DNA of 11,552 bases from Erysipelotrichaceae bacterium (GCA_017418585.1 JAFONG010000131.1:1-11552); one strand, 5' to 3'. Numbered from the stretch's first letter, positions 1 to 7,655 are shown. Numbers and translations are program-made. Notes: generated by a model not told the origin, from the letters alone.

Positions 1-60
<60 letters not shown>

Positions 61-62
61 AT

Positions 63-139
<77 letters not shown>

Positions 140-148
140 ATATTTTGA

Positions 149-239
149 TGGCGCAGGAGCTGGGATTCGAACCCAGGCGCCACTTGCATGACCTACCGGT
201 TTTCAAGACCGGACCCTTCAGCCACTTGGGTACTCCTGC
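149..239 (-). tRNA. tRNA-Ser (TGA)
   Basis: A 91-base gene with the long variable arm typical of serine tRNAs. The acceptor GCAGGAG pairs with CTCCTGC, the discriminator is G73 and CCA is encoded. The anticodon arm CCGGT-CTTGAAA-ACCGG gives anticodon TGA, reading UCN serine codons. Confidence 0.96.
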
Positions 240-251
240 AGATTTAGATAG

Positions 252-328
252 TGGTGGACCCTGAAGGACTCGAACCTTCGACCACCCGGTTATGAGCCGG
301 AAGCTCTGACCAACTGAGCTAAGGGTCC
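252..328 (-). tRNA. tRNA-Ile2 (CAT anticodon, lysidine type)
   Basis: A 77-base gene with encoded CCA and acceptor GGACCCT/AGGGTCC. The anticodon loop CTCATAA reads CAT, which could be Met or Ile2. I call Ile2 for two reasons. The acceptor carries C4-G69 and C5-G68, pairs known as TilS recognition elements. Its place, directly after elongator Met and before Ser, is that of Ile2 in the B. subtilis trnB array. The C34 would be modified to lysidine by TilS so that it reads AUA. The assignment rests on these comparisons, not on any direct evidence of charging. Confidence 0.85.
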
Positions 329-334
329 AATAAG

Positions 335-411
335 TGGTAGCGAGGGTGGGACTCGAACCCACGACCTACCGGGTATGAACCGATCGCTCTAGCCAACTAA
401 GCTACCTCGCC
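335..411 (-). tRNA. tRNA-Met (CAT), elongator
   Basis: A 77-base gene with acceptor GGCGAGG/CCTCGCT (first pair G-U), A73 and encoded CCA. The anticodon loop is TTCATAC, giving CAT. It lacks the initiator features (C1-A72 mismatch, three G-C pairs) and lacks the C4-G69/C5-G68 pairs seen in the adjacent Ile2 gene, so the elongator methionine assignment is the best fit. Confidence 0.88.
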
Positions 412-425
412 ATGCGCCTTAAAGA

Positions 426-502
426 TGGTCGGGATGGCAGGATTCGAACCTGTGACACCTTGATCCCAAATCAAGTACTCTACCAAGCTGAGCTACATCC
501 CG
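426..502 (-). tRNA. tRNA-Pro (TGG)
   Basis: A 77-base gene with acceptor CGGGATG/CATCCCG, A73 and encoded CCA. The anticodon arm CTTGA-TTTGGGA-TCAAG gives anticodon TGG for proline. Confidence 0.96.
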
Positions 503-511
503 TTTAATATT

Positions 512-588
512 TGGCGCGCCCAGCAAGACTTGAACTCGCAACCTTTTGGTTCGTAGCCAAACACTCTATCCAGTTGAGCTATGGGCGC
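512..588 (-). tRNA. tRNA-Arg (ACG)
   Basis: A 77-base gene with acceptor GCGCCCA/TGGGCGC, G73 and encoded CCA. The anticodon arm TTTGG-CTACGAA-CCAAA gives ACG, whose A34 is expected to become inosine and read CGU, CGC and CGA. The T stem contains one G-U pair but folds normally. Confidence 0.96.
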
Positions 589-613
589 ATATACACGCCT
601 ATTTCCATACAGG

Positions 614-699
614 TGGTGGGGATGGTGGGAGTTGAACCCACACGGTATTGCTACCAAGGGATTTTAAGTCCCTCGCGTCTACCATTCCGCCACATCCCC
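614..699 (-). tRNA. tRNA-Leu (TAA)
   Basis: An 86-base gene with a long variable arm, acceptor GGGGATG/CATCCCC, A73 and encoded CCA. The anticodon arm AGGGA-CTTAAAA-TCCCT gives TAA for leucine (UUA/UUG). Only one base separates it from the tRNA-Cys CCA. Confidence 0.96.
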
Positions 700-700
700 T

Positions 701-774
701 TGGAGGTTCCTACCAGATTCGAACCGGTGATCACAGAGTTGCAGTCTATTGCCTTACCACTTGGCTAAGGAACC
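701..774 (-). tRNA. tRNA-Cys (GCA), first gene of the array
   Basis: A 74-base gene with acceptor GGTTCCT/AGGAACC and encoded CCA. The anticodon arm ATAGA-CTGCAAC-TCTGT gives GCA, and the discriminator is U73, the base required by cysteinyl-tRNA synthetase. It is the promoter-proximal gene of the leftward array; no rRNA precedes it, so this array has its own promoter. Confidence 0.95.
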
Positions 775-803
775 ATTAAGGGAAAATAATTCCGTGCCTT
801 ATA

Positions 804-832
804 ATTCTAACAATAATGCCTGAAAAAAGCAA
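804..832 (-). promoter_or_regulatory. promoter of the tRNA array
   Basis: On the minus strand a -35 box TTGCTT (827-832) and a -10 box TAGAAT (804-809) are separated by exactly 17 bases. Transcription would begin near 797, leaving a leader of about 22 bases before tRNA-Cys. The -35 box matches the consensus only in TTG plus spacing, but the position and spacing are right and no other good pair is visible. Confidence 0.65.
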
Positions 833-870
833 CATTAAAAAACATGAAGATTTTATTTTGTTTTTATATT

Positions 871-879
871 TGTTATAAT
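871..879 (+). promoter_or_regulatory. extended -10 promoter of the coiled-coil gene
   Basis: The plus strand reads TGTTATAAT: a perfect TATAAT (874-879) preceded by TG in the extended -10 position. The -35 region 17 bases upstream (851-856, TTTTAT) is poor, which is common with an extended -10. The transcript would begin near 886, giving a leader of about 24 bases that ends in the GGGGGA ribosome binding site at 898-903, six bases before the ATG at 910. The region between this and the tRNA promoter (833-850) shows nothing else. Confidence 0.65.
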
Positions 880-909
880 TTCTGTATAAAATGATTTGGG
901 GGAAATCCA

Positions 910-3900
910 ATGAGCTTTTCTGACGAGAAAAAAAGAATTGTAGAGGCTGCTCTTACGAATGAAACGCAGCTTGATTTACAGATTGACGAAAAGAATAATG
1001 AGATTGCCGAACTGAATAAACAGATTGAAGTTTTAAAGACGGAAATAGACGATGCCAATGTCAGATATCAGAAAAGACTTCAGGCAATGGATAAGAAGCA
1101 GGCGGCATATAATAAGGAACTGGCAAAACAGAAGGACAGGATATCGAAAGAACTGATCGAACTGGAAGCCAGACAGAAGGAATTCAGGAATAAATACGAA
1201 CAGGATGAAGCCGACATCAATACCAGGATAGCGGAATTCAGACTGAAGAAAGAGATGTTGATCGATGCGGAAGCCAGCATGGATGCTGCCGCTTTTGAGC
1301 GTAAGAAGACATCGATCGACAAGCGTTTAAAGTCCTTAAGAGAGACGAAACGGAAGCAGGGTGAAGAGTTCAACCGGAAGATGAACGAGATGAAGGACGA
1401 GTATGTTTCCCTGCTGAATGAAAAGAACGACGAAAAGAATTCGCTGGAGCAGCAAAGGGCGGAACTGATTGCCCAGTCCAACGAAGAGATAGAAAAGCTG
1501 GAAGGCATTTTAAGCGACGTCAGAAAGAAACACGAGAATGCCCTGAAACAGCTTGCCGAGACGCAGCAGGCCAAGCTGGATGAGATCAGAGATATCGAAG
1601 GCAGAAGGATCGATGAAAGAAACAAAGAACTGGATGCCAGAGAAAGAGAAGCGGAAGCCCTGGAAGCCACCAGAAAGAATACTCTGGATGAACTGGAAGC
1701 GCTCAAGGCGAAAAACGAGAGCGATCTTGAAGATCTTGGCAGACAGTATGAAGACGAAAACAGGCGTTTCCTGAACGAGAACAACGAACTGGCCGACCAG
1801 ATCGTTCAGAAGAAGGAACAGCTGGAAACGGATATTCAGACGCATAAGGAAGAGTACGCCAAGGCACTTGAGGATCTGGAAGCCCTGACGGTTCTTTTGA
1901 CTGACAAGAGAAACAAAAAGGCCATCGATCTGAAGCAGAGACTGGCAATGGTTCAGCCGGATCTGAAAGAGAAGTATCAGAACTATGTCGGTGAACTGGA
2001 TCAGCGGTTCTTTAACGACAAGAAGAAGAGAGAAGAAGAGCTTACGACTCTGGAATACAACCTGACTCAGGAAGAGGAACAGCTTAGAAACCGCAACTCT
2101 TTCCTGGACAGCCGTTACAATAAGCGTCAGGAACAGTACAGACAGAACATCGACGATGTTTCCAAGAACATCAGCGGCATTCAGCAGCAGATCAAGGATC
2201 TTCAGAAAGACTTTGAACACAAGAGCGAGGATCTGAACGAGGACATCCGGGTCATGAAGAACCGCAATGCGGAAGCCCTGGAAAACCAGAAACTGGAGAA
2301 CGAGGAAGATCTCGAGAACACCAAGAAGGAATTTACGCAGCGCAGAGAGAACATCATTTCTCAGATCAATGCGGTCAAGGAAAAGATCGGTCAGGTCAAC
2401 AAGCAGATCATGAATGTTCAGAAGGAAGCGGAAGACTATCAAAGCGATTACCAGGGCAGAAAACTGAATCTGGAGAAAGACAGAGAGGCTTCCCTGAAGA
2501 ACATTGCCGCCAGAAGAAGCGAACTGGATCAGAAGATGCTGGTTCTGCAGGATAAGATCGCCGCCAAGGAAAAGGAACACCTCAAGAACATCGCTCAGGT
2601 CGATAGCAAGCGTCAGGCCGCTACAGACGAGTATGAGAAGAAGATAGCCGGGATTCAGGCCGAGTACGATGCCCAGGTCGATCTGCTGACCAGAGAACAT
2701 GAAAGACAGCTGGAAGCCGCTTCCCAGGCCAATCAGGAAAAACTGGATGCGATGAATCTTCTCTATGACGAGAATATCCGCAAGGCCGAAGAAGCATTTG
2801 AAGCCAAGAAACAGGAATACGAAGCTGCCAGATCATCCATCGATTCGCAGCTCGATGCGATATCCCAGGATACCCAGATCAAGCTGGATGCCCTGGATCA
2901 GCAGAAGAACAATCTGCTGGATTCCATTGCCAAGATCAAGATCGCACTGGAAGACAGACAGATCGAATACAACAACGAAGTGAAGAAGCTGCAGGATGAA
3001 CATGCCATGAAACTGCAGGAAATGGCCGAGAAGCAGGAAAGGGATCTGGCAAAGATCACAGAAGAGTATGAACTGATTCCTTCCCGGGAACTGCAGGCCA
3101 TCAGAGATGCCTACGCCGAGAAACAGCGTGAATTCAACGACACGGTATCTGCCATTTCATCTGCCAAGATGAAGATTGACGAAGAAGAGACGGATATTCG
3201 TAAAAACAACGCGCAGAAGATCGATGCCGCCAATGCTCTGCTGAATGAGACCAGCGGCAGTTTCGAGAGAATGAAGAGCGACGGAGAGAATCTGGAGAAG
3301 ACCTTCAACAGTGAACTGACCAGACGTCAGCAGGAACTGGAGGCCTTTAAAGACGAACTTGCATCGCAGATCCAGAAGATCAAGGATCAGAAGGCCGCAG
3401 AACTGGATGAACTCAATCAGAAACTGAACGAGCAGTATTCCAAGGCCGAGAAGGAATATACCGACAAGCAGAATACTCTGCAAAGACAGTACGACGAGAA
3501 AGTCAAGGGTTACCGCAATGAACTGCAGGTAAAACAGGAGAACTACGATTCTCTGATCAACGAGATCAATGCCAGAAAAGAAGCGACCGAGAAGGAATGC
3601 ATCGAAAAATACAATGTCGTTGCCGAACAGACCAAGGCCATTCAGAAAGAACTGGATGATCTGGTAAACGACAATGAACTGAAGCGCAGTGAAATCTCTG
3701 CGGCAATCCTGCAGAAACAGGAAAGTTTCAATGCCGAGATCGAGACCATCAAGAACAACTACGCTCTGGTTTTGGATAAGAAGAAGAACGCCTACGAAGA
3801 ATACATCACTGATGTCAGAAGCAAGTGTGCAGCCCTGAAGGATGAGATCGCCGAACTGGAGAAACAGAAGGCTATTGAAAACTCCAGACTGGAAACGTAT

Positions 3901-4794
3901 GAAAACGAGAAACGTACGCTTCTTGCCGATCTGCGTTCTGAGACGGAGAATACCGTTAACAGCATCTCCGACAAGATACAGCTTCTGGTGAAACAATCCA
4001 ACGATCTGAAATACGCCCATAACAGGCGCATCACCTATATCAAGAAACAGATCGCTTCGACCATGTCGGAATACGACAATCTGCTCAGGAAGATGCCGGA
4101 TATGATCGGCGAAGCGCAGAACAGCGATGAATTCGATCTGCAGGAACGTACGCAGCTGTTTAAGGAAAAACTGGATACGCTGGAGAAGATCCATAAGGAT
4201 ATCCTCTCGGAACTCAGCGACAAGTGCGATGAAACGATCGAAAAGATCACTGCCGATATCGATGAACTGGAAATGAGCAAGACCAACAAGCTGAAGGAAT
4301 ACGATGAAGATATCAAGAACCTTTCTCTTGCCTATGATGCCATGATCAGAGATGAAAACGAGAAGCAGAATTCTTTAAGCAACGAGATCAAGAAGATCGA
4401 GACTGAGCAGAAGGAATACCTTGCATCTTTGCAGAATCAGGATACCGGATCGGATGACGATCTTAAGAAAGAGAAGTATGATCTGGCAGCCAAGTTCCAG
4501 GAAGACATCAGGAATTCGTCCGCCGAATTCAGCAGACTTTCTGCCGGACTTAAGGCCGAGTTTGATGAACTGCTTCGCAAGAGAAACGCCTTGTCCAGCG
4601 ATGTATCCGTTCTGGTGAGCCGTTACAAGAACATGGATGACGAGATCCATCAGGACGAAGTACGTCTCAAATACGAATTAAGCCGCCGTATCCTGGAGGC
4701 CAGAAAACTCATCGAAGCCGAGAATAACCGCAAGAAAGAAAAACTCAACATGTTGGATATCATGGGCAACAGAGATGTAAGTATCTTCAAATAA
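910..4794 (+). CDS. giant rod-like coiled-coil protein, function unknown
   Basis: I do not recognise this 1294-residue protein. It is almost wholly charged helix (E, K, Q, D, N, R) with heptad-type spacing of aliphatic residues, for example I25, I32, I39, I46 with L35 and L42. There is no signal peptide or membrane segment, so it is probably cytoplasmic. I see no tryptophan, three cysteines (C897, C973, C1106) and three prolines (P350, P724, P1063). A short non-helical patch lies near 1178-1184 (DTGSDDD). No Walker A, LSGGQ-type signature or Walker B is present at either end, so it is not an SMC, RecN or Rad50 ATPase despite the likeness of the rod. One continuous helix of this length would be close to 190 nm. 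Possible roles are a cytoskeletal scaffold or filament, or a chromosome-organising rod; this is inference. The start is set by the GGGGGA site six bases upstream. It is a single-gene unit ended by the palindrome at 4798-4823. Confidence 0.9.
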   Translation: MSFSDEKKRIVEAALTNETQLDLQIDEKNNEIAELNKQIEVLKTEIDDANVRYQKRLQAMDKKQAAYNKELAKQKDRISKELIELEARQKEFRNKYEQDEADINTRIAEFRLKKEMLIDAEASMDAAAFERKKTSIDKRLKSLRETKRKQGEEFNRKMNEMKDEYVSLLNEKNDEKNSLEQQRAELIAQSNEEIEKLEGILSDVRKKHENALKQLAETQQAKLDEIRDIEGRRIDERNKELDAREREAEALEATRKNTLDELEALKAKNESDLEDLGRQYEDENRRFLNENNELADQIVQKKEQLETDIQTHKEEYAKALEDLEALTVLLTDKRNKKAIDLKQRLAMVQPDLKEKYQNYVGELDQRFFNDKKKREEELTTLEYNLTQEEEQLRNRNSFLDSRYNKRQEQYRQNIDDVSKNISGIQQQIKDLQKDFEHKSEDLNEDIRVMKNRNAEALENQKLENEEDLENTKKEFTQRRENIISQINAVKEKIGQVNKQIMNVQKEAEDYQSDYQGRKLNLEKDREASLKNIAARRSELDQKMLVLQDKIAAKEKEHLKNIAQVDSKRQAATDEYEKKIAGIQAEYDAQVDLLTREHERQLEAASQANQEKLDAMNLLYDENIRKAEEAFEAKKQEYEAARSSIDSQLDAISQDTQIKLDALDQQKNNLLDSIAKIKIALEDRQIEYNNEVKKLQDEHAMKLQEMAEKQERDLAKITEEYELIPSRELQAIRDAYAEKQREFNDTVSAISSAKMKIDEEETDIRKNNAQKIDAANALLNETSGSFERMKSDGENLEKTFNSELTRRQQELEAFKDELASQIQKIKDQKAAELDELNQKLNEQYSKAEKEYTDKQNTLQRQYDEKVKGYRNELQVKQENYDSLINEINARKEATEKECIEKYNVVAEQTKAIQKELDDLVNDNELKRSEISAAILQKQESFNAEIETIKNNYALVLDKKKNAYEEYITDVRSKCAALKDEIAELEKQKAIENSRLETYENEKRTLLADLRSETENTVNSISDKIQLLVKQSNDLKYAHNRRITYIKKQIASTMSEYDNLLRKMPDMIGEAQNSDEFDLQERTQLFKEKLDTLEKIHKDILSELSDKCDETIEKITADIDELEMSKTNKLKEYDEDIKNLSLAYDAMIRDENEKQNSLSNEIKKIETEQKEYLASLQNQDTGSDDDLKKEKYDLAAKFQEDIRNSSAEFSRLSAGLKAEFDELLRKRNALSSDVSVLVSRYKNMDDEIHQDEVRLKYELSRRILEARKLIEAENNRKKEKLNMLDIMGNRDVSIFK

Positions 4795-4797
4795 TAA

Positions 4798-4823
4798 AAA
4801 AGGAACAGATATCTGTTCCTTTT
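4798..4823. terminator. bidirectional terminator between convergent genes
   Basis: A perfect 26-base palindrome whose arms run AAAAGGAACAG into CTGTTCCTTTT around a central ATAT. It starts three bases after the stop of the coiled-coil gene and ends two bases before the htpG stop codon. The run of T follows the stem on both strands; the minus-strand tract (six T) is longer than the plus-strand one (four T), so termination should be stronger for htpG. The stem has five G-C pairs. Confidence 0.85.
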
Positions 4824-4825
4824 AA

Positions 4826-6694
4826 TTACATCGCTTTCAGCATCAGTCCGGTGATCTTTTTGACGTAATCTTCCGGATCCTCCAGCGGCAGTCCTGCCAT
4901 CAGCAGCGCCTGCGAGTACAGCAGCCCGGCATATTCGCCGATATCGCCGTTGTTGTCATGCAGCTGTTTCAGTTTAGCGAACAGTTCGTGATCCGGATTG
5001 ATTTCCAGGATCCTGTTGGCTTTGACGCCTTCTTGATTCATCTGTTTCAGGATCTTCTCCATGTCAAGCGAGAGATTGTCGTCCGATACCAGACAGACCG
5101 GATAAGACTTCAGTCTGGAAGAGAGTCTGACTTCACTGACTTTATCTTTCAGGGATTCCTTGATCTGTTCCAGAAGATCCTTGTTTTCTTCGTTCTTCTT
5201 TTCCAGCTGTTCCTTTTCTTCCTTGCTGTCAAGATCGAGATCGCCTTTCAGGATGGATTTGAACATCTTCCCGTCGAATTCTCTGATGACGGAAGTCAGG
5301 AACTCATCCACGGAATCGGTGAAGTAGAGGACTTCGTATTGCCTGTCCAGAAGCTTCTCCAGCTGCGGGAGTTTCTTGATCGTTTCCAGAGACTCGCCGG
5401 AGGCGTAGTAGATCTCTTTCTGATCCTCTTTCATTCTGGAGACGTATTCCTTTAATGTGACGTATTTGTCTTCATAGGTCGACTTGAACATCAGCAGATC
5501 TATGAGAACATCCTTGTTTACGCCGAAACCGTCGTAACATCCGTATTTCAGCTGAGAGCCGAAGCAGTCGAAGAACTTCTCGTAGTTCTCCCTTTCTTTC
5601 TCCAGCATGTTTTCTAATGCGGTTTTGATCTTCTTGTCTACCGATTTCTTCAGGGCGTTCATCTGATAATCCTGCTGCAGGATCTCCCGGGAGATGTTCA
5701 GACTAAGATCGTCCGAATCCACGACACCTCTGATGAAACGGAAGTAGTCGGAAACGATCTCCTTGGCTTCGTCCTTGATGAACACGCCGCGGGAATACAG
5801 TTTCAGACCAAGCTTGTAGTCGCTGGTATAGTAGTTGAACGGTCTCTGGGAAGGGATGTAGAGAAGGGCGGTATAGGACGTATTGCCTTCGACCTTGTAG
5901 TGGATCGTCTTCAGCGGTTTGGCAAAGTCGTAGTACTCCTGCATGTAATAGTTGTCGTAATCGTCCGCCGATATATCCTTCTTGTTCTTCTTCCAGATCG
6001 GGATCATGGAATTGACGATCTCGTCTTTTGTGACTTTTTCGGACTTGCCGTCTTCCTTGTAGTCGTAGCTGTCTATCGACATTCGGATCGGATAACGGAT
6101 GAAGTCGGAGTATTTCTTAACTAAAGAACGGATCTCGTTCTTATCAAGATACTTGTCGTATTTCTTTTCCTTGGTGTTCTTGCGGATATGCAGGGTGATC
6201 ACCGTACCGTAATCGTCTTTCTTTGCCGAAGAAATCTCGTAGCCGTCCATGTCCGATGTCCATCTGGCGGCGTTTTCTTCATTGACTTTACGGGAGAGGA
6301 CTTCAACATTGTCCGAAACCATGAAGGCAGAATAGAAACCTACGCCGAACTGGCCGATGATGTCGGCTTCATCCTTTGCGGAAAGATCTTTCTTGAATTC
6401 GTAGGATCCGGATCTGGCGATGGTGCCCAGATTGTCTTCCAGTTCCTTTCTGTCCATGCCGATGCCGTTGTCGGAAATCGTGATCGTCCTGTTTGCCTTG
6501 TCGATATCGATACGGATCAGGGGATCGTCTTCCTTGATGTTTGAATCGGTGAGAGAGAGAATGTGTCTTTTATCCAGAGCATCCGATGCATTGGATATCA
6601 GTTCTCTTAAGAAGATATCGGTGTTGGTATATATGGAATTCGCCATCATGTCCAGCAGACGTTTGGATTCTGTTTTAAACTGTTTGATTGCCAT
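4826..6694 (-). CDS. htpG: molecular chaperone HtpG (Hsp90 family)
   Basis: Cytosolic ATP-dependent Hsp90 chaperone, a dimer that remodels client proteins. The 622 residues match the family length (E. coli 624). The N-terminal GHKL ATPase motifs are all visible: ELISNASDALDK with E31 and N35, DNGIGM with D75, and GQFGVGFYSAF at 114-124. The middle domain has the conserved SLNISREILQQ, whose arginine contacts ATP phosphate in the family. The C-terminal dimerisation domain is complete to the last residues. The start is fixed by AGGAGG on the minus strand, eight bases before the ATG. It is a single-gene unit with a CIRCE operator in its promoter, so HrcA heat-shock repression is expected. This differs from B. 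subtilis, where htpG is outside the HrcA regulon. Nothing is truncated. Confidence 0.98.
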   Translation of the reverse strand: MAIKQFKTESKRLLDMMANSIYTNTDIFLRELISNASDALDKRHILSLTDSNIKEDDPLIRIDIDKANRTITISDNGIGMDRKELEDNLGTIARSGSYEFKKDLSAKDEADIIGQFGVGFYSAFMVSDNVEVLSRKVNEENAARWTSDMDGYEISSAKKDDYGTVITLHIRKNTKEKKYDKYLDKNEIRSLVKKYSDFIRYPIRMSIDSYDYKEDGKSEKVTKDEIVNSMIPIWKKNKKDISADDYDNYYMQEYYDFAKPLKTIHYKVEGNTSYTALLYIPSQRPFNYYTSDYKLGLKLYSRGVFIKDEAKEIVSDYFRFIRGVVDSDDLSLNISREILQQDYQMNALKKSVDKKIKTALENMLEKERENYEKFFDCFGSQLKYGCYDGFGVNKDVLIDLLMFKSTYEDKYVTLKEYVSRMKEDQKEIYYASGESLETIKKLPQLEKLLDRQYEVLYFTDSVDEFLTSVIREFDGKMFKSILKGDLDLDSKEEKEQLEKKNEENKDLLEQIKESLKDKVSEVRLSSRLKSYPVCLVSDDNLSLDMEKILKQMNQEGVKANRILEINPDHELFAKLKQLHDNNGDIGEYAGLLYSQALLMAGLPLEDPEDYVKKITGLMLKAM

Positions 6695-6719
6695 GATTTT
6701 TACCTCCTCTAGCAGCGCG

Positions 6720-6746
6720 TTAGCACTCTATCGTTATGATTGCTAA
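6720..6746 (-). promoter_or_regulatory. CIRCE element (HrcA operator) of htpG
   Basis: The plus strand shows TTAGCACTC, nine bases, then GATTGCTAA. This is the CIRCE consensus TTAGCACTC-N9-GAGTGCTAA with a single mismatch in 18 positions. It lies from just downstream of the htpG -10 box across the expected start site and ends 26 bases before the htpG ATG, the usual place for HrcA repression. Because the inverted repeat is also in the leader, it can fold as a hairpin in the mRNA. Confidence 0.93.
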
Positions 6747-6749
6747 TTA

Positions 6750-6778
6750 AATATAACACTATTATGGAGATAAATCAA
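6750..6778 (-). promoter_or_regulatory. htpG promoter
   Basis: On the minus strand a -35 box TTGATT (6773-6778) and a -10 box TATATT (6750-6755) are 17 bases apart, a good vegetative sigma factor promoter. The start is predicted near 6743, inside the CIRCE element. Its -35 box lies two bases from the rightward -10 hexamer at 6781-6786, so the two promoters share the same patch of DNA. Confidence 0.8.
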
Positions 6779-6780
6779 GT

Positions 6781-6786
6781 TATAAT
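6781..6786 (+). promoter_or_regulatory. -10 box of the ybeY cluster, leaderless geometry
   Basis: A perfect TATAAT sits six bases before the ybeY ATG, so a normal start site would fall on or next to that ATG. The -35 region 17 bases upstream (6758-6763, ACACTA-like) does not resemble the consensus, so the promoter is proposed from the -10 box and position only. Confidence 0.5.
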
Positions 6787-6792
6787 ATAAGT

Positions 6793-7236
6793 ATGCTGAA
6801 CATTGTCAATAGAACCAAATACAGGGATCTGGAACAGTATTTTCCTGAACTGGAGAAATACTACCGGAAGACTTTAAACGTGCTTAAGATGGAGGATAAT
6901 TACGTCCTGTCGCTAATCATCTGTGGTCCTGTAACGATCAGAAAGATCAACAGGGAATACCGGAATATCGACGCGGTTACGGATGTGATTTCCTTTGCCT
7001 TGCTGGACAGCGAGGATGCAGTCGAGTACGAAGACAGGGTAGAGCTGGGGGACATCTTCATCAACCGGAACAGAGTGCTGTCCCAGGCGGAAGAATACGC
7101 TCATTCCGTGAAGAGGGAATTCGTGTTTCTGTTCGTGCACGGGCTGCTGCATCTGCTGGGATATGACCATATGAACGAAGAAGAAGAAAAGATCATGTTT
7201 GATCTGCAGAAGAAGATCGTCAGGGATCTGAAATAA
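6793..7236 (+). CDS. ybeY: endoribonuclease YbeY (rRNA maturation factor)
   Basis: Single-strand-specific, metal-dependent endoribonuclease that takes part in 16S rRNA 3'-end maturation and ribosome quality control. The signature zinc site HGLLHLLGYDH is intact (H116, H120, H126). Upstream is the family motif INREYRNIDAVTDVISF at about 52-68, and LGDIFI follows at 85-90. At 147 residues the length is normal. No Shine-Dalgarno site precedes the ATG; a TATAAT lies six bases upstream, so the message may be leaderless. The next ATG (residue 33) also lacks a ribosome binding site and would remove conserved N-terminal sequence, so I keep the first. It opens the rightward cluster; cdd follows after 17 bases. 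In many Bacillota phoH precedes ybeY and dgkA follows it; here htpG lies divergently upstream and dgkA is absent. Confidence 0.95.
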   Translation: MLNIVNRTKYRDLEQYFPELEKYYRKTLNVLKMEDNYVLSLIICGPVTIRKINREYRNIDAVTDVISFALLDSEDAVEYEDRVELGDIFINRNRVLSQAEEYAHSVKREFVFLFVHGLLHLLGYDHMNEEEEKIMFDLQKKIVRDLK

Positions 7237-7253
7237 TACGGGAGGAAAATACA

Positions 7254-7655
7254 ATGACTCATGAAGAACTGGTAAAAGAAGCTTTCAAGGCCATGGATAA
7301 CGCCTATGCGCCTTATTCCAAGTATCACGTAGGAGCCTGCGTCCTTTGCAAGGACGGCAGGACCTTCTACGGTGCGAATATCGAGAACGCCTCGTACGGG
7401 GCAACCAACTGCGGCGAGAGAAGCGCAGTGTTTGCCGCCTATTCCTACGGCTACCGTAAGGATGACATCGAGGCATTGGCTATCGTATCCGACGGCAAAA
7501 GGATCGGAACGCCGTGCGGCATCTGCAGGCAGGTACTCTCGGAACTGCTGAATCAGGATACGCCGATCATTCTGTCTAACGGTGTGGATACGGTAGAGAC
7601 GACGATTGCACAACTGCTGCCGATGCAGTTTGGCACAGATGATCTGGAGATGTGA
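7254..7655 (+). CDS. cdd: cytidine deaminase
   Basis: Zinc enzyme that deaminates cytidine and deoxycytidine to uridine and deoxyuridine in pyrimidine salvage; the small type is a homotetramer. The 133-residue length fits that type. The zinc and catalytic residues are all present: C53 with E55 in NCGERSAVF, and C88 and C91 in PCGICRQ. The substrate-binding NIEN motif (N42, E44) and the N-terminal YAPYSKYHVGA motif are also seen. GGGAGG eight bases before the ATG fixes the start. The stop codon overlaps the era start by one base (TGATG), suggesting translational coupling. The cdd-era pairing is a conserved arrangement in Bacillota. Confidence 0.98.
   Translation: MTHEELVKEAFKAMDNAYAPYSKYHVGACVLCKDGRTFYGANIENASYGATNCGERSAVFAAYSYGYRKDDIEALAIVSDGKRIGTPCGICRQVLSELLNQDTPIILSNGVDTVETTIAQLLPMQFGTDDLEM

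Noticed and set aside
1510..2700. A 396-codon open frame on the minus strand, opposite the coiled-coil gene, with others at 1080-1784 and 3157-4194 (minus).
   Set aside because: These are explained by the skewed codon use of the coiled-coil gene, which has few TTA, CTA and TCA codons, so the opposite strand has few stops. The translations are repetitive Leu/Phe/Ser/Ile strings without family motifs, and no ribosome binding site was seen.
910..4794. Possibility that the long coiled-coil gene is an SMC-, RecN- or MukB-type ATPase.
   Set aside because: No P-loop near the N-terminus and no ABC signature or Walker B near the C-terminus are present.
4958..5455. A 165-codon open frame on the plus strand inside htpG, and further ones at 5900-6124 and 6188-6544.
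   Set aside because: They lie wholly opposite the well-conserved htpG gene and have no recognisable protein motif.
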